From the NCBI RefSeq assembly GCF_000283655.1, contig NC_016585.1, positions 819,501-883,500 of the forward strand: a DNA stretch of 64,000 bases, read 5' to 3'. This document shows positions 61,083 through 64,000 of the stretch, in pieces. Numbering within the stretch: position 1 is the stretch's first letter; each line of letters opens with the position of its first letter. The translations under genes and the position numbers were made by a program. Source of the stretch: Azospirillum lipoferum 4B. GTDB taxonomy: Bacteria; Pseudomonadota; Alphaproteobacteria; Azospirillales; Azospirillaceae. The notes below the pieces were generated by a model. It saw only the letters and a list, made by a program, of their open reading frames with translations, was not told where the DNA came from and made no database searches.

Positions 61083-63128
61083 ATGTCCTCACCCGCCGAA
61101 GCCCTTCTGAAGCCTCTTCAGATCAAGCATCTGACGATCCGTAACCGCGTGATGAGCACAAGCCATGCGCCGGGCTACGGATCCGAAGGCAAGCCAAAGG
61201 AACGCTATCAGCTCTACCACGAGGAGAAGGCCAAAGGCGGCATCGGGCTGACGATGTTCGGCGGCTCCTCCTCCGTCGCGGTGGACAGCCCGGCGGCCCC
61301 GTGGAACCAGATTTCCGTCGCCGACGACAGCGTCATTCCCTTCTTCCGCGAGTTCTCCGACCGGGTGCACCGCCATGGCGCGGCGCTGATGATCCAGCTG
61401 ACCCACATGGGCCGGCGCACCCGCTGGGACACCGAGAACTGGCTTCCCACCGTCTCCGCATCCGCCGCCCGCGAACCGGCGCACCGCAACACGCCGAAGG
61501 AGATGGAGGATTTCGATTTCAAGCGGATCATCGCCGGCTATGCCGCCGCTGCCCGCCGCTGCAAGGAAGGCGGACTGGACGGGTTCGAGCTGTCGGCCGC
61601 CCACGGGCATCTGATCGACCAGTTCTGGAGCCCCTCGGTCAACCGGCGCACCGACAAGTATGGCGGCAGCCTGGAAAACCGCATGCGCTTCGGCATCGAG
61701 GTGTTCGAGGCGATCCGTGCCGAGGTCGGCGACGATTACGTCATCGGCATGCGCATGTCGGGCGACGAGCTGATCGACGACGGCCTCAGCCACGAGGACT
61801 GCATCGCCATCGCCCGGACCTATGCCGAACGCGGGTTGATCGATTTCGTCAATGTCCTGGGCGGTCAGGCGCGCGATCATCTGGCGCATGCCATATCGCT
61901 GCCCAACATGTCCTTCCCGGTCGCCCCTTTCCTGCATCTGGCCAGCGGCATCAAGCGCGAAGCCGGCATTCCCGTCTTCCATGCCCAGCGCGTGACCGAC
62001 CTCGCCACCGCCGCCCGCGCGGTGGAGGAAGGCCATGTCGACATGGTCGCCATGACCCGCGCCCACATCGCCGATCCGCATCTGGTGCGCAAGCTGATGG
62101 AAGGCCGGCTGGACGATGTGCGCCAGTGCGTCGGCGCCGGCTATTGCATCGACCGCATCTATGTCGGCGGCGACGCGCTGTGCATCCAGAACGCCGCGAC
62201 GGGCCGCGAGCGCAGCATGCCGCATGTGATCCCGAAGGCGGAGCGCAAGCGCCGCGTCGTCGTGGTCGGCGGCGGCCCCGGCGGCCTGGAAGCCGCCCGC
62301 GTCTGCGCCGAGCGCGGCCATTCGGTCGTGCTGCTGGAACGCAACGCCACCCCCGGCGGCCAGATCGGCATCGCCGCCAAGGCGACCTGGCGCGAGGCGA
62401 TGAGCGGCATCACCCGCTGGCTGTCCCAGCAGGTCACCAAGCTGGGCGTCGATGTCCGCCTTGGGGTCGAGGCCGACCGCGCCGCGATCGAGGCCGAGAA
62501 GCCCGACGTCGTGATCCTCGCCACCGGCGGCCGTCCCAACCGCGGCGACTTCAAGGGCGCCGATCTGGCGGTGTCGACCTGGGATGTCCTGACGGGGGCG
62601 GTGGAACCGACCGGAACCGTGCTGATGTATGACGGCACGGGCCAGCATCACGGCGCGTCCTGCGCCGAGTTCATGGCCAAGCGCGGCGCGCTGGTGGAGA
62701 TCGCCACCCCCGACCGCATGGTCGCGGAGGAGGTCGGCACCACCAACCAGCCGATCCACCTGCGCGAGCTTTACAAGCTGAACGTGGTGATGACCACCAA
62801 CCACCAGCTCGTGGAAATCTACCAGGAGGGCAACCGCCGCGTCGCCGTCCTGCGCAATGAATACACCCACGAGGAGGAGGAGCGGCTGGTCGACCAGATC
62901 GTGGTGGAATTGGGCACCCTGCCCAACGACGGCCTCTATTTCGATCTCAAGGACCGGTCGCTGAACCGCGGCGAAACCGATCTCGACAGCCTGATCGCCG
63001 GCCGGCCGCAACCGGTGCAGGCCAACGGTCATGGCGGCTACACGCTGCATCGCATCGGCGATGCGGTGGCCGGCCGCAACATCCACGCCGCGATCTACGA
63101 CGCCGCACGTCTCTGCAAGGACATCTGA
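61083..63128 (+). CDS. dgcA: Dimethylglycine demethylase subunit DgcA
   Basis: 681 residues, old-yellow-enzyme/trimethylamine-dehydrogenase architecture: an FMN TIM barrel (IQLTHMGRRTRWDTENW; ELSAAHGHLIDQFWSPSVN), a 4Fe-4S cysteine cluster (QCVGAGYCIDR and ALCIQNA, about 348-368), and FAD/NAD Rossmann domains (VVVVGGGPGGLEAARV). It closely resembles Pseudomonas DgcA along its length. It oxidises dimethylglycine to sarcosine. I use the ATG at 61083; an 11-residue N-terminal extension is possible. Confidence 0.92.
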   Translation: MSSPAEALLKPLQIKHLTIRNRVMSTSHAPGYGSEGKPKERYQLYHEEKAKGGIGLTMFGGSSSVAVDSPAAPWNQISVADDSVIPFFREFSDRVHRHGAALMIQLTHMGRRTRWDTENWLPTVSASAAREPAHRNTPKEMEDFDFKRIIAGYAAAARRCKEGGLDGFELSAAHGHLIDQFWSPSVNRRTDKYGGSLENRMRFGIEVFEAIRAEVGDDYVIGMRMSGDELIDDGLSHEDCIAIARTYAERGLIDFVNVLGGQARDHLAHAISLPNMSFPVAPFLHLASGIKREAGIPVFHAQRVTDLATAARAVEEGHVDMVAMTRAHIADPHLVRKLMEGRLDDVRQCVGAGYCIDRIYVGGDALCIQNAATGRERSMPHVIPKAERKRRVVVVGGGPGGLEAARVCAERGHSVVLLERNATPGGQIGIAAKATWREAMSGITRWLSQQVTKLGVDVRLGVEADRAAIEAEKPDVVILATGGRPNRGDFKGADLAVSTWDVLTGAVEPTGTVLMYDGTGQHHGASCAEFMAKRGALVEIATPDRMVAEEVGTTNQPIHLRELYKLNVVMTTNHQLVEIYQEGNRRVAVLRNEYTHEEEERLVDQIVVELGTLPNDGLYFDLKDRSLNRGETDLDSLIAGRPQPVQANGHGGYTLHRIGDAVAGRNIHAAIYDAARLCKDI

Positions 63129-63165
63129 AACCTCTGCCCCCGCCAAGCGACAGGAGCCGTTCGAC

Positions 63166-64000
63166 GTGATCGCCACCGCTCTTTCAACCGTCGTCCTTGC
63201 CGTGCTCGTCATCGGCGCGGCATTGGCCGCCTGGCAGTCGCGTCGTTGGCTGGCCGGCCGGCCGGCCGCGGTCGGTGTGGTCGCCGGACTGCGCGCCCTG
63301 CCCGGCCGCTATCTGGTGGATGTCCATCATGTGGTGGGGCGGACGCCGTTCAACGCCCGCTTCCACGCTTTGGCCGCCGGCGGATTCCTCGCTGCGGTCC
63401 TGCTGCTGGTGGCGATGGCTGTCGGTGTCGCCGGCTGGTCCGTCGTCTGGCTGCTTCTGGCGGTCGTGCTGGCGGCGATGCTGGCGGGTTCCCTGATGGT
63501 CTGGCATCGCCGCCGGGTCGTCCGCCCGCGTGAGCTGTCGCAGGGCCGCTTCGCCCGCCTCCCCGTCTCGCTTCTGGGATTTTCCGGCTCCCTGCTGGCG
63601 GTGTCCCTCGATCAGGCGCTGGGCGGCGTCATGCCGGAGGCCCTGGCCCTGGTCCTCGTCGCGATTGCCGGGCTGGCGATGGCCGATCTGGTGTGGGGCG
63701 TGTGGAAGGGGCCGCTGAAGCACGCGGTGCATGGGGCGCTGCATCTGGCCTTTCACCCGCGTCCGGCCCGCTTCCACGATGGCAAGGGCCGCGACACCGG
63801 GCTGAAGCCGCTGCCGCTCGCTCCGCAAGAGGATGCAGGCACCGTCGAGCCGGGCGCGCTGGGTGTGGAACGCCCCGTCGATTTCGCATGGAACCGTCTG
63901 CTCGGCTTCGATGCCTGCGTCCAGTGCGGGCGTTGCGAGACCGCCTGCCCGGCCTATGCCGCTGGCCTGCCGCTGAACCCGAAGAAGCTGGTGCAGGATC
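63166..64000 (+). CDS. dgcB: Dimethylglycine demethylase subunit DgcB, 3' end outside window
   Basis: The first 278 residues of a membrane iron-sulfur protein. Four hydrophobic segments (about 2-20, 65-108, 120-145 and 150-175) precede a ferredoxin motif CVQCGRCETACPAY near residue 250. It probably carries electrons from DgcA to the respiratory chain. It starts at GTG with CAGGAG 9 bp upstream, 37 bp after dgcA. The remaining part, including any heterodisulfide-reductase-like domain, is cut off. Confidence 0.88.
   Translation, partial: MIATALSTVVLAVLVIGAALAAWQSRRWLAGRPAAVGVVAGLRALPGRYLVDVHHVVGRTPFNARFHALAAGGFLAAVLLLVAMAVGVAGWSVVWLLLAVVLAAMLAGSLMVWHRRRVVRPRELSQGRFARLPVSLLGFSGSLLAVSLDQALGGVMPEALALVLVAIAGLAMADLVWGVWKGPLKHAVHGALHLAFHPRPARFHDGKGRDTGLKPLPLAPQEDAGTVEPGALGVERPVDFAWNRLLGFDACVQCGRCETACPAYAAGLPLNPKKLVQD

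Overview
The window is a high-GC, gene-dense stretch from a free-living aerobic alphaproteobacterium. Gene content, codon use and interspersed palindromes suggest an Azospirillum-like member of the Rhodospirillales; this is inference, because no rRNA or marker gene is present. I found no tRNA, rRNA, CRISPR array, integrase or intact insertion sequence.

Layout. (1) 1-3.7 kb: an RND efflux pump (adaptor plus inner-membrane pump, cut by the window edge). (2) 3.9-10.8 kb: a respiratory block with a CtaG-type oxidase assembly factor, a tri-heme cytochrome c, a peptidoglycan-binding lipoprotein, and an opposing caa3-type oxidase operon whose subunits I and III are fused. (3) 11.2-15.0 kb: a TIGR02587/TIGR02588 membrane protein pair, a LysR regulator and a cyclic-nucleotide-binding/CPBP membrane fusion. 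(4) 15.0-30.2 kb: a three-gene polyunsaturated-fatty-acid-synthase-like megasynthase (enoyl reductase; KS-AT-ACP-ACP-KR; KS-CLF-AT-dehydratases-acyltransferase) of unknown product. (5) 30.5-36.0 kb: miscellaneous genes (serine hydrolase, DUF1810, TerB-like, CLC channel, small proteins). (6) 36.1-40.2 kb: a beta-alanine catabolic unit (LysR, omega-transaminase, malonate-semialdehyde dehydrogenase). (7) 40.3-64.0 kb: a large glycine-betaine catabolic region.

The betaine region covers the route from betaine to pyruvate. Betaine is demethylated by the GbcAB Rieske monooxygenase, dimethylglycine by DgcAB (DgcB cut by the window edge), and sarcosine by SoxBDAG. Glycine is converted to serine by GlyA and to pyruvate by SdaA. 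PurU recycles one-carbon units, a Fae-like protein may handle formaldehyde, and two GlxA/GbdR-type AraC regulators are interleaved.

The most striking object is at 53724-55439: one reading frame joining a complete but catalytically wrecked ProV/OpuAA-type betaine ABC ATPase domain to a methyl-accepting chemotaxis signalling domain. It sits downstream of a betaine-binding protein gene, with no permease gene in view. Every catalytic ABC motif is substituted while most of Walker A is kept. This suggests a cytosolic pseudo-ATPase chemoreceptor that reports betaine binding or transport to the chemotaxis machinery.
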